From positions 124,001 to 188,000 of the forward strand of contig JAGKWR010000001.1 in NCBI GenBank assembly GCA_021151765.1: DNA of 64,000 nt, given 5' to 3'. Under the pieces are notes generated by a model. It ran no database searches. It saw only the letters and a program-made list of their open reading frames with translations, and was not told the DNA's origin. Of the stretch, positions 8,211 through 16,829 are shown piece by piece (positions within the stretch are counted from its first letter, which is position 1; every line of letters begins with the position of its first letter). The DNA comes from Alphaproteobacteria bacterium. Lineage in GTDB: Bacteria > Pseudomonadota > Alphaproteobacteria > Rickettsiales > UBA1997. The position numbers and the translations under genes are program-made.

Positions 8211-8618
8211 ATGAGCACTAAATCTAACGAGATAAAAATTGAGAATAATTCTGAAGAAATAGTAGGAAGAGAAAGAAAAGTAAGTGGTGGAATAAGTATG
8301 ACAGAAGCTAGCTTTATGGAGTCTGCCTTTGGTGATATGGCAGAATTTAAAGACAATAATAGCTATCATAACGGCGATTCTGACTCTGAAGAATCTAAAG
8401 AAGATCCATCTTATAGTCATTTTGTTGATGTTGATACAGAAAGCCTAACAGATGAATCGGAGAAACAATCGGAAGATGAAATGATGTTTGATATGGAGGA
8501 AGAAGAAGAGGAAACAGAAACTTACAAAAACAGACCGAATACATCTAATATTGTGCCCGTTAAAGATCCTAAAAACCTTGATTTGCGTAAGCCGATTAAT
8601 CTTGGTTTAGACAGATAA
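8211..8618 (+). CDS. Acidic low-complexity protein of unknown function
   Basis: I do not recognise this 135-residue protein. It is rich in Glu, Asp and Ser, with a patch near residues 90-105 (MMFDMEEEEEETET) and two Asp/Ser/Glu stretches. It has no predicted membrane segment and ends with a more ordinary tail (DPKNLDLRKPINLGLD). It is probably disordered. It lies 14 bp after the dehydratase gene and converges with rlmE, 2 bp apart. There is no clear Shine-Dalgarno. Lineage-specific secreted or regulatory roles are possible but nothing in the sequence decides this. Confidence 0.6.
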   Translation: MSTKSNEIKIENNSEEIVGRERKVSGGISMTEASFMESAFGDMAEFKDNNSYHNGDSDSEESKEDPSYSHFVDVDTESLTDESEKQSEDEMMFDMEEEEEETETYKNRPNTSNIVPVKDPKNLDLRKPINLGLDR

Positions 8619-8620
8619 AA

Positions 8621-9298
8621 TTAGTCAATTGATCTCTTAAACCCAAGTGCCACTAAGTAAGTTTCTGAAGAATCTTTTCTTGAAGAATCGGGTTTGAAAT
8701 ATTTTACGGTTGAGAAGTTTTTGCGTAGAATTTTCAAGATCTCGTCAGAATTTCCACCTTGGAAAATTTTGCCAACAAAACTGCCGTTATTTTTCAAAAT
8801 TTTTTCTGCCAAGTTCAAAGATTCTTCAAGCAAAGCGATAATGCGCATGTGATCAGTCGCGTGATCTCCTGTTGTATTGGCCGCCATGTCGCTCATCACC
8901 ACATCGCAAAATCCACTTTTGTTGTATGGAATAGTTTTGAGTAGCTCGATAATTTTCTGTGGAGCTTCTTCGGTCATAAAATCGCCAACGAAAAAATTCA
9001 CGCCTGGCAATGAATCAATTTCAAGCAAGTCGATGGCTACAACATTGCCTTCGCCAACCTTGGTAACTGCGTATTGACTCCAACCGCCCGGAGCCGCGCC
9101 AAGATCGACAACAACTTTTCCTTTTTTGAAAAGCTTAAATTTTTCATCAATCTCAATAATTTTAAAAGCAGCGCGCGAACGCCAACCGGCAATTTTGGCT
9201 TTCTCAACAAACGGATCATTAATTTGACGTAACAACCATTTTTGCGATGATTTTTTTAGACGTTTACCCTTTTTCAGAGTTTGAAATTTTTGCGGCAT
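8621..9298 (-). CDS. rlmE: 23S rRNA (uridine-2'-O) methyltransferase RlmE
   Basis: RlmE (FtsJ/RrmJ) methylates U2552 of 23S rRNA during large-subunit assembly. The 225-residue protein has SRAAFKIIEIDEKF with the catalytic Lys, the SAM loop VDLGAAPGGWSQYA, and MSDMAANTTGDHATDH with the catalytic Asp. It also has FVGKIFQGG (second Lys) and SSETYLVALGFK (Glu), which completes the K-D-K-E tetrad. Its ATG overlaps the stop of the upstream UPF0434 gene by one base (TAATG), indicating coupled translation. Heat-shock control as in E. coli cannot be judged here. Confidence 0.95.
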   Translation of the reverse strand: MPQKFQTLKKGKRLKKSSQKWLLRQINDPFVEKAKIAGWRSRAAFKIIEIDEKFKLFKKGKVVVDLGAAPGGWSQYAVTKVGEGNVVAIDLLEIDSLPGVNFFVGDFMTEEAPQKIIELLKTIPYNKSGFCDVVMSDMAANTTGDHATDHMRIIALLEESLNLAEKILKNNGSFVGKIFQGGNSDEILKILRKNFSTVKYFKPDSSRKDSSETYLVALGFKRSID

Positions 9299-9477
9299 TA
9301 TTCCTCTATTTTTCGTGCTTCATCAATCAACAATACAGGAATTCCGTCCTTGATTTTGTAAGCTAATTTCGATTCAAAACAAATTAGTTCATTATTTTTT
9401 GCATCAAAAACCAACTTACTTTTGCACAGCGGGCAAACCAGAATTTGAAGTAGTTCTTGAGCTATTTTTTGTGACAT
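9298..9477 (-). CDS. UPF0434/Trm112-like zinc-ribbon-type small protein (YcaR family)
   Basis: A 59-residue ORF (MSQKIAQELLQILVCPLCKS start) matches the YcaR/UPF0434 family: ILVCPLCKSKL near residue 12, ELICFESKLAYKIKDG, and the family end IPVLLIDEAR. Only the CPLC cysteine pair and one further Cys are present, so zinc binding may be incomplete, as in other bacterial members. The eukaryotic and archaeal homologue Trm112 activates several methyltransferases. Here the stop codon overlaps the start of rlmE, itself a methyltransferase gene, by one base. The start ATG at 9475-9477 diverges from purK. Confidence 0.88.
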   Translation of the reverse strand: MSQKIAQELLQILVCPLCKSKLVFDAKNNELICFESKLAYKIKDGIPVLLIDEARKIEE

Positions 9478-9554
9478 AATTTCTTGAAAGTTTTAAGTGA
9501 TAAAAATAGCTTGCCGTGCTTTCTTTTCTAAATCAAACATTTGAACTGAATCTC

Positions 9555-10580
9555 GTGAAAAAAATTTCTACGATTGGTATAATCGGTGGCGGACAGCTTG
9601 GTCGCATGACTTGTTTTTACGCTCACAAAATGGGTTTTAAAACTGTTGTGTTTTCAGACATTGCAGATGCGCCAGCGACTTTTGTAACTAATCAAACCAT
9701 CATTGCTGATTATTCTGACAGGGAAGCTTTGAAGAAATTTGCTAGTTTAATTGATATCGCCACTTTTGAGTTCGAAAATATTCCTTTCGAAACGGTCAGT
9801 TTTCTGGCACAACATGTGGAAGTTTGTCCAAATGCAGAAGTTTTAAAAATTACCCAACATCGTATTTTGGAAAAAGATTTCCTCAACTCGATTGGTGTAA
9901 AAACCGCCCTATACGCAATTTCAGACTTTGCTGAAAATTTACAAAAATTCGGCAAAGCAATTTTGAAAACAGCAACTATGGGTTATGACGGCAAAGGCCA
10001 ATATGTTTTAAACGCTGGTGATGCTTTGCCAGAACTTGGTTCTAATCCGTGGATTTTAGAAAAATTTTGTCCGTTTGATTCAGAAATTTCAGTGATGGTA
10101 GCTCGTTCAAAAAGTGGTGAGATTGCGGTTTACGAGCCTTTGACCAATATTCACAAAAATGCTATTTTGGATGAAAGCCATTATCCGGCAAAAGTTTCTG
10201 AAGATTTGAAAATCAAAGCGCAAAATTTGGCAAAAAATATTGCCGAAAAAATTGGTTTGATCGGAGTTTTAGCGGTTGAAATGTTTGTTGTTGGAGAAGA
10301 GTTATTGGTGAATGAATTGGCGCCACGTCCGCATAATTCTGGTCATTTTTCGATGGATGCTGCGGTGACTTCCCAATTTGAACAGCTGGTCCGTGCAATA
10401 ACAAATTTACCTCTTGGTTCAACTAAATTTCACTCAACCGGCTTTATGAAAAATCTGATTGGTGATGAAATAAATGACGTTGCAAAATTTTATAAAAATC
10501 CGAGTGCTAAACTTCATCTTTACGGAAAAACAGAGGCGAAAGCCGGCCGTAAAATGGGGCACGTGAATATTGTTAATTAA
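9555..10580 (+). CDS. purK: N5-carboxyaminoimidazole ribonucleotide synthase PurK
   Basis: PurK is the ATP-grasp enzyme that converts AIR and bicarbonate to N5-CAIR in purine synthesis. The protein shows the N-terminal IGGGQLGRM signature, the TFEFENIP block, an ATP-grasp core with KTATMGYDGKGQY, and LAPRPHNSGHFSMD near the end. I place the start at GTG 9555 (VKKISTIGIIGGGQLG). An in-frame GTG at 9516 would add 13 residues and cannot be excluded. It has no purE next to it. It is followed after 14 bp by a frameshifted prepilin-like gene. Confidence 0.92.
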   Translation: MKKISTIGIIGGGQLGRMTCFYAHKMGFKTVVFSDIADAPATFVTNQTIIADYSDREALKKFASLIDIATFEFENIPFETVSFLAQHVEVCPNAEVLKITQHRILEKDFLNSIGVKTALYAISDFAENLQKFGKAILKTATMGYDGKGQYVLNAGDALPELGSNPWILEKFCPFDSEISVMVARSKSGEIAVYEPLTNIHKNAILDESHYPAKVSEDLKIKAQNLAKNIAEKIGLIGVLAVEMFVVGEELLVNELAPRPHNSGHFSMDAAVTSQFEQLVRAITNLPLGSTKFHSTGFMKNLIGDEINDVAKFYKNPSAKLHLYGKTEAKAGRKMGHVNIVN

Positions 10581-10594
10581 ATTAGCGAGGAAAT

Positions 10595-11514
10595 TTGAAG
10601 AAGGCATTTTCTTTAATAGAAATCTCAATAGTGATTCTTGTAATCGGAATTTTGGTTTCTGGTGTTTTGGGTGTTTCTAATTTTATTGAAAAGATGCGAG
10701 TTAAAACGGCTAGATCTCTAACTGAAAGTTCAGAGATAAATGGAATTAGTTCCCTAGTTTTGTGGTATGAGACTACTTCTGAGTCATCTTTTCTGAACTC
10801 CTCTAGTAGCAAGAGCTTAGATGATGGAGATCTGATCTCAACTTTGTATGATTCTAGTCCTCAGGTAAGAAATAAGACTAATGCTACGCAGTCGACTCAA
10901 AGCAAGATGCCTAAATATAAGAAGGGTGTAATCAATGGATTACCGGCTATTTATTTTGACGGGACTGATGATTATTTGAGTTTCAAAATATCTTAGGCTA
11001 CGATATGTCAATTTTTACGGTTATAAAAACAACCGACACAAATTCAAGCGTGAGCCCAACTGCACCTACTCTTGAGTCTATGGCAGCTCCAATTTTATGG
11101 TCAGATATCAGCGCTGGAAACGTTAGAGACATGGTTCCAATTGCTATTGCTGGTGGTAAATTGACTTATTGGTTTGGGGTTGGCGTTTCGACACAAAATT
11201 GTTATGGTTGGGGTTCGAAGATTATAAATGATAATGCTCCACACATAATTAATTTTGAAAGATCTCTAAGTAGTACATTTGCATTTTATATTGATGGAAC
11301 TCGTGATTATTACAGATCCTCTTCTCATACCCCGCTTTGTACTAAAATTGCCAACCAAAATCCTAATGTTTTGATTGGTGCAAGTTTAGTGCAAAGTAAA
11401 TATTACAAAGGATATATTTCTGAAATTATTGTTTTTGAAAAGGTTTTAACCACCGAAGAAAGAACAGCCGTGAATAAATATTTAAGCAAAAAATACGCTA
11501 TTAAAATTTCTTAA
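10595..11514 (+). pseudogene. Type IV prepilin-like protein with LamG-like region, frameshifted
   Basis: Two adjacent reading frames look like one gene. The first (10595-10996, TTG start behind AGCGAGGAAAT) begins KKAFSLIEISIVILVIGILV, a class III prepilin signal, with Ala rather than Gly before the Phe and Glu at +5 followed by a hydrophobic helix. It ends GLPAIYFDGTDDYLSF before a stop. The second (11005-11514) continues with MSIFTVIKTT and ends with EIIVFEKVLTTEERTAVNKYLSKKY, the tail typical of pilin/LamG-type surface proteins. The second frame is open back to 10972, so a single-base slip between 10972 and 10993 joins them; a missing T in AGTTTCAAAA would do it. It may be a pseudogene, a phase switch or a sequencing error. 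Confidence 0.75.
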
Positions 11515-11521
11515 TCTCAAT

Positions 11522-12469
11522 ATGAAAAAAGTGACTAAAAAAAGTAAAGTTAAGTCTGGAATTGCTCAGTTGGATTTAATGCCGCAAAAATCGGGGTTTT
11601 TGGGTGTTGAAGAAAAATATTTGAAATCGCCACAAGATGCACAAGTTGTGGTTGTTCCTTTCGGTTTGGAAAAATCAGTAAGCTATGGTGGCGGTACAAA
11701 AAACGGGCCAAAAGCAATAATTAAAGCTTCACAACAAGTTGAGCTTTTTGACGAAGAGTTTTGGTGTGAGCCATTCCGCAAATACGGTGTTGTGACAATG
11801 AAAGCACCAAAAATTGATTACAAATCAGTGCCAAAATCTTTGGATCAGCTTGAAGCGATTACCGAACAAGTTTTGGAAGCTGGAAAATTTCCATTAATTT
11901 TGGGTGGCGAACATTCAATCACTGCTGGTTCAATTCGTCCTTTCGTGAAGCGTTATCCAGATTTAGCGATTTTGCATTTTGATGCTCACGCTGATTTGCG
12001 CGATGGTTATGACGGCGAACATTATTCTCATGCTGCAGCTTTGCGCCGCGTGATGGATCATCCAATTTCAACTTTGATTTCTTGCGGTATCAGAAACATT
12101 TCTGCTGGCGAAATTCCATTTTTGGAAGCAAATCGTCATCGCATTCACATGTATTTCGGTAAAGATCGCCGCACTTGGGATGCCAAGAAAATTGTAGAGC
12201 CACTGAAAGGCCGTCCAGTTTTCGTAACTTTTGATTTAGATGGTTTTGATTCAAGTTTGATGCAAGCTACAGGAACTCCGGAACCAGGTGGTGTAATGTG
12301 GGAAGACGCTCTCGACATCATTCGTGAAGCTAGCAAAATTTCTAACATTGTTGGTGCTGACGTAGTTGAGTTGGCTCCGGTTAAAGCTTTGCATTCTTGC
12401 GACTTTTTATCAGCCAAACTTTGCTATAAAATTTTGTCTTACGCTCACCTCAATCGTAACAATAAATAA
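11522..12469 (+). CDS. Agmatinase/arginase-family ureohydrolase (SpeB-like)
   Basis: The 315-residue protein is a binuclear manganese ureohydrolase. Metal-binding motifs are intact: GGEHS (residues 128-132), DAHAD (154-158) and FDLDGFDSS near residue 237. SYGGGTKNGPKAI near residue 54 is the family's N-terminal block. The overall pattern is closest to agmatinases, which release urea and putrescine from agmatine, but guanidinobutyrase or related activities are possible. The window also encodes an ornithine decarboxylase and a deoxyhypusine-synthase homologue, supporting a polyamine role. Its stop overlaps the next start by one base. Confidence 0.85.
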   Translation: MKKVTKKSKVKSGIAQLDLMPQKSGFLGVEEKYLKSPQDAQVVVVPFGLEKSVSYGGGTKNGPKAIIKASQQVELFDEEFWCEPFRKYGVVTMKAPKIDYKSVPKSLDQLEAITEQVLEAGKFPLILGGEHSITAGSIRPFVKRYPDLAILHFDAHADLRDGYDGEHYSHAAALRRVMDHPISTLISCGIRNISAGEIPFLEANRHRIHMYFGKDRRTWDAKKIVEPLKGRPVFVTFDLDGFDSSLMQATGTPEPGGVMWEDALDIIREASKISNIVGADVVELAPVKALHSCDFLSAKLCYKILSYAHLNRNNK

Positions 12470-13497
12470 TGGTCAAAAAATCTTCTCAATTCACAATTGA
12501 TGGCGTTGTAATTAAGCGTGGCGAAAGAAAACGCATCAATATTGATATGGGAAGTATTTACGATTTTACCGACGTTAAAATGCCGCTGGAAGTAATTCGC
12601 GGCAAAAAAGAGGGGCCAACACTTTTTATTTGTTCAACAATTCACGGTGATGAAATTAACGGCATCGAAATAGTGCGTCGGTTGCTTGCAGATGAGGCCC
12701 TAAAAAAAATTTCTGGTACTTTGATTGTTATTCCAATCGTCAATATTTTTGGTTTTAACGATCGTTCGCGTTATTTGCCTGATGGACGTGATTTGAATCG
12801 TTGTTTTCCTGGTTTAAAGAATGGTTCGCTAACGTCACAGCTCGCTTATAAATTTCGTAAGGAAATAGTAATGAAATCAGATTTCGGAATTGATTTACAT
12901 ACAGGTGCTTTTCATCGCTGTAATTATCCACAAATTCGTGCTGATTTATCTAATGAAATGAACCTAGAATTGGGCATAGCTTTTGGCGCACCAGTTTTGA
13001 TCGGGTCTAATGTAAGAGACGGTTCTTTGCGTGCTTCGGTTTCGCAAATGAACATTCCTATGATTCTTTTTGAGGCTGGAGAAGCTTTGCGTTTTGATGA
13101 AGAAAATATCAAAATGGGTGTTGAAGGGATTTTGAATGTCATGCGTAAAATCGGCATGATTAAGGGTGAAGTAAAAAAACTTAGCAAAAAGACTTTTATT
13201 GCTTATTCAAGTTCTTGGGTGCGTGCTACTCGTAGTGGAATTCATACGCCACATAAAAACTTAGGAACACATGTCACAAAGGGTGATATTTTGGGAGAGA
13301 TTTCTAATCCATTTGGAGATCATAAAACTTTGATAAAAGCTCACGAAACAGGAATCATTATTGGTATGTCGAAGTTGCCTTTGGCCAATAAAGGAGATGC
13401 TTTATTTCATATTGCTTGCGATAAGATTGTAAAGAAACGTAAGTCGACAAACCATATGCGTGAACATTTTAGCAATGTTGATCCAGTAAATATCTAA
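12469..13497 (+). CDS. Succinylglutamate desuccinylase/aspartoacylase-family (M14-like) protein
   Basis: This 342-residue protein belongs to the AstE/AspA zinc-carboxypeptidase-like family. The zinc motif HGDE (in STIHGDEINGIEIV), the DGRDLNRCFPG substrate block and the third ligand in DLHTGAF are present, and FEAGEALRFDE supplies the putative catalytic Glu. The C-terminal third forms the beta-rich domain seen in AstE-like proteins (GDILGEISNPFG). Members deacylate N-acyl amino acids; the substrate here is unknown. The ATG overlaps the ureohydrolase stop (TAATG), so both enzymes are probably made together. A gap of about 150 bp separates it from atpH. Confidence 0.85.
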   Translation: MVKKSSQFTIDGVVIKRGERKRINIDMGSIYDFTDVKMPLEVIRGKKEGPTLFICSTIHGDEINGIEIVRRLLADEALKKISGTLIVIPIVNIFGFNDRSRYLPDGRDLNRCFPGLKNGSLTSQLAYKFRKEIVMKSDFGIDLHTGAFHRCNYPQIRADLSNEMNLELGIAFGAPVLIGSNVRDGSLRASVSQMNIPMILFEAGEALRFDEENIKMGVEGILNVMRKIGMIKGEVKKLSKKTFIAYSSSWVRATRSGIHTPHKNLGTHVTKGDILGEISNPFGDHKTLIKAHETGIIIGMSKLPLANKGDALFHIACDKIVKKRKSTNHMREHFSNVDPVNI

Positions 13498-13644
13498 AAC
13501 AGTTCGATGAAATTCTGATCTTTTGAAGGGTTGCATTTTATTTTATGGTAAATATTTTGCCGCGCCTCAATTGATTTGATGTCTGTCTTTTTTGGATCTT
13601 TTCAGGCACTGTCGCAGAATTCCCAATTTAAATATTTTACCAAA

Positions 13645-14190
13645 ATGCCAAGAGCCTCTGTTATTGCTAAAAATTACGCGAAAGCTCTATTTGTGGCGGC
13701 CAAGAAGAATAATTCTATTGATAAGGTCGCTGCTGAGCTCGAAGAATTTAAGAAGAATTTTAATTCAAGCTTCGCTCATGAGTTGCAAAATCCAGTAATT
13801 TCTAAAAGAGATCTGGAAAGAGTAATGGTTGAAATTAACCAAAAACTCTCTCTTACCAAAATCACTTCAGAATTTTTTATGGCGGTTGCTCGCAATAGAA
13901 GACTGAGCATGTTCCCAGAAATTTATTCTGAGTTCTCTTATTTAATCAAAAAACAGCAAAATGTTTTGGAAGTGGAAGTAATTTTCGCATCAAAACCAAC
14001 TAAGTCACAACTTGACCAAATCAAAGCTTTGGTTGAGAAAAAACATGTCGGTAAAGTGATCGAAATTAAAGAAACTTTTGATGCAAAAATTTTAGGCGGA
14101 TTTCAGGTCAAAATTGGTTCTAACGTCATTGACGTAAGTTTGAAAAATCAGCTTTCTAACCTAGAAAAACAACTAAGCGCAGCTTTTTAA
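13645..14190 (+). CDS. atpH: ATP synthase F1 delta subunit
   Basis: The delta subunit links the F1 head to the peripheral stalk. The 181-residue protein reads MPRASVIAKNYAKALFVAA at the N-terminus, with the helical domain to about residue 105 and the C-terminal block ETFDAKILGGFQVKIGSNVIDVSLKNQL, which is the family signature. I chose the ATG at 13645; a longer frame from 13576 would add an unlikely tail of 23 residues. It starts the atpHAG unit and is 23 bp from atpA. The F0 genes are elsewhere. Confidence 0.95.
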   Translation: MPRASVIAKNYAKALFVAAKKNNSIDKVAAELEEFKKNFNSSFAHELQNPVISKRDLERVMVEINQKLSLTKITSEFFMAVARNRRLSMFPEIYSEFSYLIKKQQNVLEVEVIFASKPTKSQLDQIKALVEKKHVGKVIEIKETFDAKILGGFQVKIGSNVIDVSLKNQLSNLEKQLSAAF

Positions 14191-14213
14191 TAATAACACA
14201 ATAAATCAAAAAT

Positions 14214-15761
14214 ATGGAATTTAGAGTTGAAGAATTTTCCAACGTTTTACAGCAAAAGATCGAGAATTTTAAAAGCTCGGCTGAATTAAAAGAAGTCGGT
14301 GAAGTTATTAAAATTGGTGATGGTATCGCCAAAGTTTACGGTCTTGATAATGTTCAAGCTGGTGAACTTGTTGAATTTGAAGGTGGCATCAAAGGTATGG
14401 CGCTTAACTTGGAAACTGATAACGTTGGTATCGTAGTTTTCGGTGATGCTCAAAAAATCAAAGAAGGCTCTTCTGTAAAAAGAACTGGTAAAATTGTTGA
14501 AGTTCCCGTCGGTAAAGGTTTGTTGGGACGCGTTATTGACGCTCTTGGTAACCCAATTGATGGTAAAGGTCCGTTGACTGACGTTGAATATAAACGTGTG
14601 GAAGTTAAAGCTCCTGGAATTATTGCTCGTCAATCAGTAGGTGAGCCAATGCAAACTGGTATTAAAGCAATTGACAGCTTGATTCCAATCGGACGTGGAC
14701 AACGTGAATTGATCATCGGTGACCGTCAAACTGGTAAAACTGCGATCGTTTTGGATACTTTCATTAACCAAGCCAAAGCTCATGAAGAAAATAATGAGAA
14801 GCAGAAACTTTTCTGTATCTACGTAGCGATCGGCCAAAAACGCTCTACTGTTGCTCAAATCGTTAAAACTTTAGAAGATGCTGGTGCGATGAAATACTCA
14901 GTTGTGGTTTCTGCAACCGCTTCTGAATCTGCAGCTTTACAATTCTTCGCTCCATACACTGGTTGCGCTGCTGGTGAATATTTCCGTGATAACGGTATGC
15001 ACGCTGTAATCGCTTATGACGATTTGTCTAAGCACGCAGTTGCTTATCGTGAGATGTCACTTCTACTTCGTCGCCCACCAGGACGTGAAGCGTACCCTGG
15101 TGACGTATTCTACGTTCACTCAAGACTTCTTGAACGTGCAGCTAAAATGTCTGATGCAATGGGTGGTGGTTCATTGACTGCACTTCCAATCATCGAAACT
15201 CAAGCTGGTGACGTATCTGCTTACATTCCAACTAACGTGATCTCAATTACTGACGGTCAAATTTTCTTGGAAACTGAGCTTTTCTATAAAGGTATCAAAC
15301 CTGCGGTAAACGTTGGTTTGTCAGTATCTCGTGTAGGTTCTGCTGCTCAAACTAAAGCGATGAAACAAGTTGCTGGTACAATCAAGCTTGACTTGGCTCA
15401 ATTCCGTGAACTTGAAGCTTTCGCACAATTCGGATCTGACCTAGACGCGGCAACTCAAAAGTTGCTTGATAAAGGTCGTAAATTGACTGAGTTGTTGAAA
15501 CAAAATCAATATTCTCCAATGGGTTTCGAAGAGCAAGTTGCTTCGATCTACGTTGGTGTTAAAGGCTACTTAGACAAAGTTGCTGCTAAAGATGTTGTAA
15601 GATTTGAACAAGAATTCTTGCGCAAATTGAAAAGCCACAATCCAGAAATTTTGGCGTCAATCAAGCAAGAGCAAAAAATCACTGAATCTAACGAAGCTGC
15701 GCTTAAACAAGCTATTGAGAAGTTTTTGGAAATCTTCTCAAACCGCGGTTCAAATAACTAA
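14214..15761 (+). CDS. atpA: ATP synthase F1 alpha subunit
   Basis: Alpha is the regulatory nucleotide-binding subunit of the F1 head. The 515-residue protein has the N-terminal beta-barrel ([20 protein letters not shown]), the Walker A loop [11 protein letters not shown] near residue 170, the catalytic-site arginine region [15 protein letters not shown], and a helical C-terminus ending [14 protein letters not shown]. Length is normal for the family. Its stop is followed at 27 bp by a strong hairpin terminator before atpG. Confidence 0.98.
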   Translation: MEFRVEEFSNVLQQKIENFKSSAELKEVGEVIKIGDGIAKVYGLDNVQAGELVEFEGGIKGMALNLETDNVGIVVFGDAQKIKEGSSVKRTGKIVEVPVGKGLLGRVIDALGNPIDGKGPLTDVEYKRVEVKAPGIIARQSVGEPMQTGIKAIDSLIPIGRGQRELIIGDRQTGKTAIVLDTFINQAKAHEENNEKQKLFCIYVAIGQKRSTVAQIVKTLEDAGAMKYSVVVSATASESAALQFFAPYTGCAAGEYFRDNGMHAVIAYDDLSKHAVAYREMSLLLRRPPGREAYPGDVFYVHSRLLERAAKMSDAMGGGSLTALPIIETQAGDVSAYIPTNVISITDGQIFLETELFYKGIKPAVNVGLSVSRVGSAAQTKAMKQVAGTIKLDLAQFRELEAFAQFGSDLDAATQKLLDKGRKLTELLKQNQYSPMGFEEQVASIYVGVKGYLDKVAAKDVVRFEQEFLRKLKSHNPEILASIKQEQKITESNEAALKQAIEKFLEIFSNRGSNN

Positions 15762-15787
15762 TTTTAACTGCTTAAATAGAATTTAGT

Positions 15788-15814
15788 AAGCGCCGGTAAA
15801 TTCCGGCGCTTTTC
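15788..15814 (+). terminator. Terminator or attenuator inside the atp operon
   Basis: AAGCGCCGG (15788-15796) pairs perfectly with CCGGCGCTT (15803-15811) around a 6-nt loop, followed by TTTT (15810-15813). It lies between atpA and atpG, only 16 nt before the atpG start. A full terminator here would polarise the operon; it may instead shape alpha versus gamma stoichiometry. The stem resembles the one after rpsO. Confidence 0.75.
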
Positions 15815-15829
15815 AACTGTTGAATTGAT

Positions 15830-16717
15830 ATGGCAAATTTAAAAACGCTTAAAACTAGAATTAAGTCAGTTAAGTCGACGCAAAAAATGACTAAAGCCAT
15901 GAAAATGGTTGCAGCATCTCGTCTTAAAAAAGCTAAAAACGCTGTTGAAGCTTCGCGTCCTTATGCTGATAAGATTAGCGATATGGTTTGTAACTTGGCT
16001 TCAAACATTGCTGTGCGTGGTAACTTGGACGAAAAATTCCCTCTTCTTACTGGTAAAGGAAAGAACGCTTCATACCTCTTGGTTGTAATGTCTTCAGACA
16101 GAGGATTGTGCGGTGGTTTGAATGGTGCTACAGTAAAATTCACAAAAAACCGTGTTAACAATTTAGTTAGCGAAGGAAAACAAGTTCAAATTATTTGTGT
16201 TGGTAAAAAAGCTTACGAACAATTAAAAAGTTTGTATGGTAATAAAATTATTGATCAGCATTTCGGTGTTTTTAGAGGAATTATCGATGCTAAAAGTGCT
16301 GAAGAAATCACAGATAAAATCACGTCATTATTCTCTGAAGGAAAATTTGATGTTTGCGAAGTTATTTACAGCAAATTCAAATCAGCAATTGCTCAAGAAC
16401 AAGTAGCAAAGCAAATTATTCCAGCTGAAATTAAAATTCCGGAAGTACCGCAAACATTCGAATCTCCAATGGAATACGAACCAGGACAAGAAGAGATTTT
16501 GCAAGATTTATTGCCGAAAAATTTGTCTATTCAAATTTATAACCAACTTCTTGAAAACTCTGCTTCAGAACAAGGTGCTAGAATGGCGGCGATGGAAGCT
16601 GCAAGCAATAATGCCGGTAAAATGATTAAAAACCTGACTTTGGTTTATAACAGAACTCGTCAAGCTAACATTACTAAAGAGCTTATCGACATCATTTCTG
16701 GTGCTAACGCAGTTTAA
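15830..16717 (+). CDS. atpG: ATP synthase F1 gamma subunit
   Basis: Gamma is the rotating central stalk. The 295-residue protein has the N-terminal helix LKTLKTRIKSVKSTQKMTKAMKMVAASRLKKA, split here by its TQKMTKAMKMVA signature, the SSDRGLCGGLN block near residue 85, and the C-terminal helix with EQGARMAAMEAASNNA and NRTRQANITKELIDIISGANA, which reaches into the alpha-beta hexamer. Length matches the family. Beta and epsilon are encoded 15 kb downstream, so the F1 operon is split right after this gene. Confidence 0.97.
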   Translation: MANLKTLKTRIKSVKSTQKMTKAMKMVAASRLKKAKNAVEASRPYADKISDMVCNLASNIAVRGNLDEKFPLLTGKGKNASYLLVVMSSDRGLCGGLNGATVKFTKNRVNNLVSEGKQVQIICVGKKAYEQLKSLYGNKIIDQHFGVFRGIIDAKSAEEITDKITSLFSEGKFDVCEVIYSKFKSAIAQEQVAKQIIPAEIKIPEVPQTFESPMEYEPGQEEILQDLLPKNLSIQIYNQLLENSASEQGARMAAMEAASNNAGKMIKNLTLVYNRTRQANITKELIDIISGANAV

Positions 16718-16744
16718 AACATACTGACATCTAGGCAAATATAG

Positions 16745-16797
16745 GCCACCTAAGTTTCCGATCGCATTAGTGATTAAAATTTAGGTGGCTTTTATTT
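16745..16797 (+). terminator. Rho-independent terminator after atpG
   Basis: GCCACCTAA (16745-16753) pairs with TTAGGTGGC (16781-16789), then TTTTATTTT. The loop is long (27 nt). It marks the end of the atpHAG unit and lies about 35 bp before the truB start. Confidence 0.8.
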
Positions 16798-16829
16798 TGC
16801 CCAATATTTTCGTCCACTTCCGTTTTATA

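Noticed and set aside
16785..16829. Upstream extension of truB
   Set aside because: It would start inside the atpG terminator and adds residues not seen in TruB.
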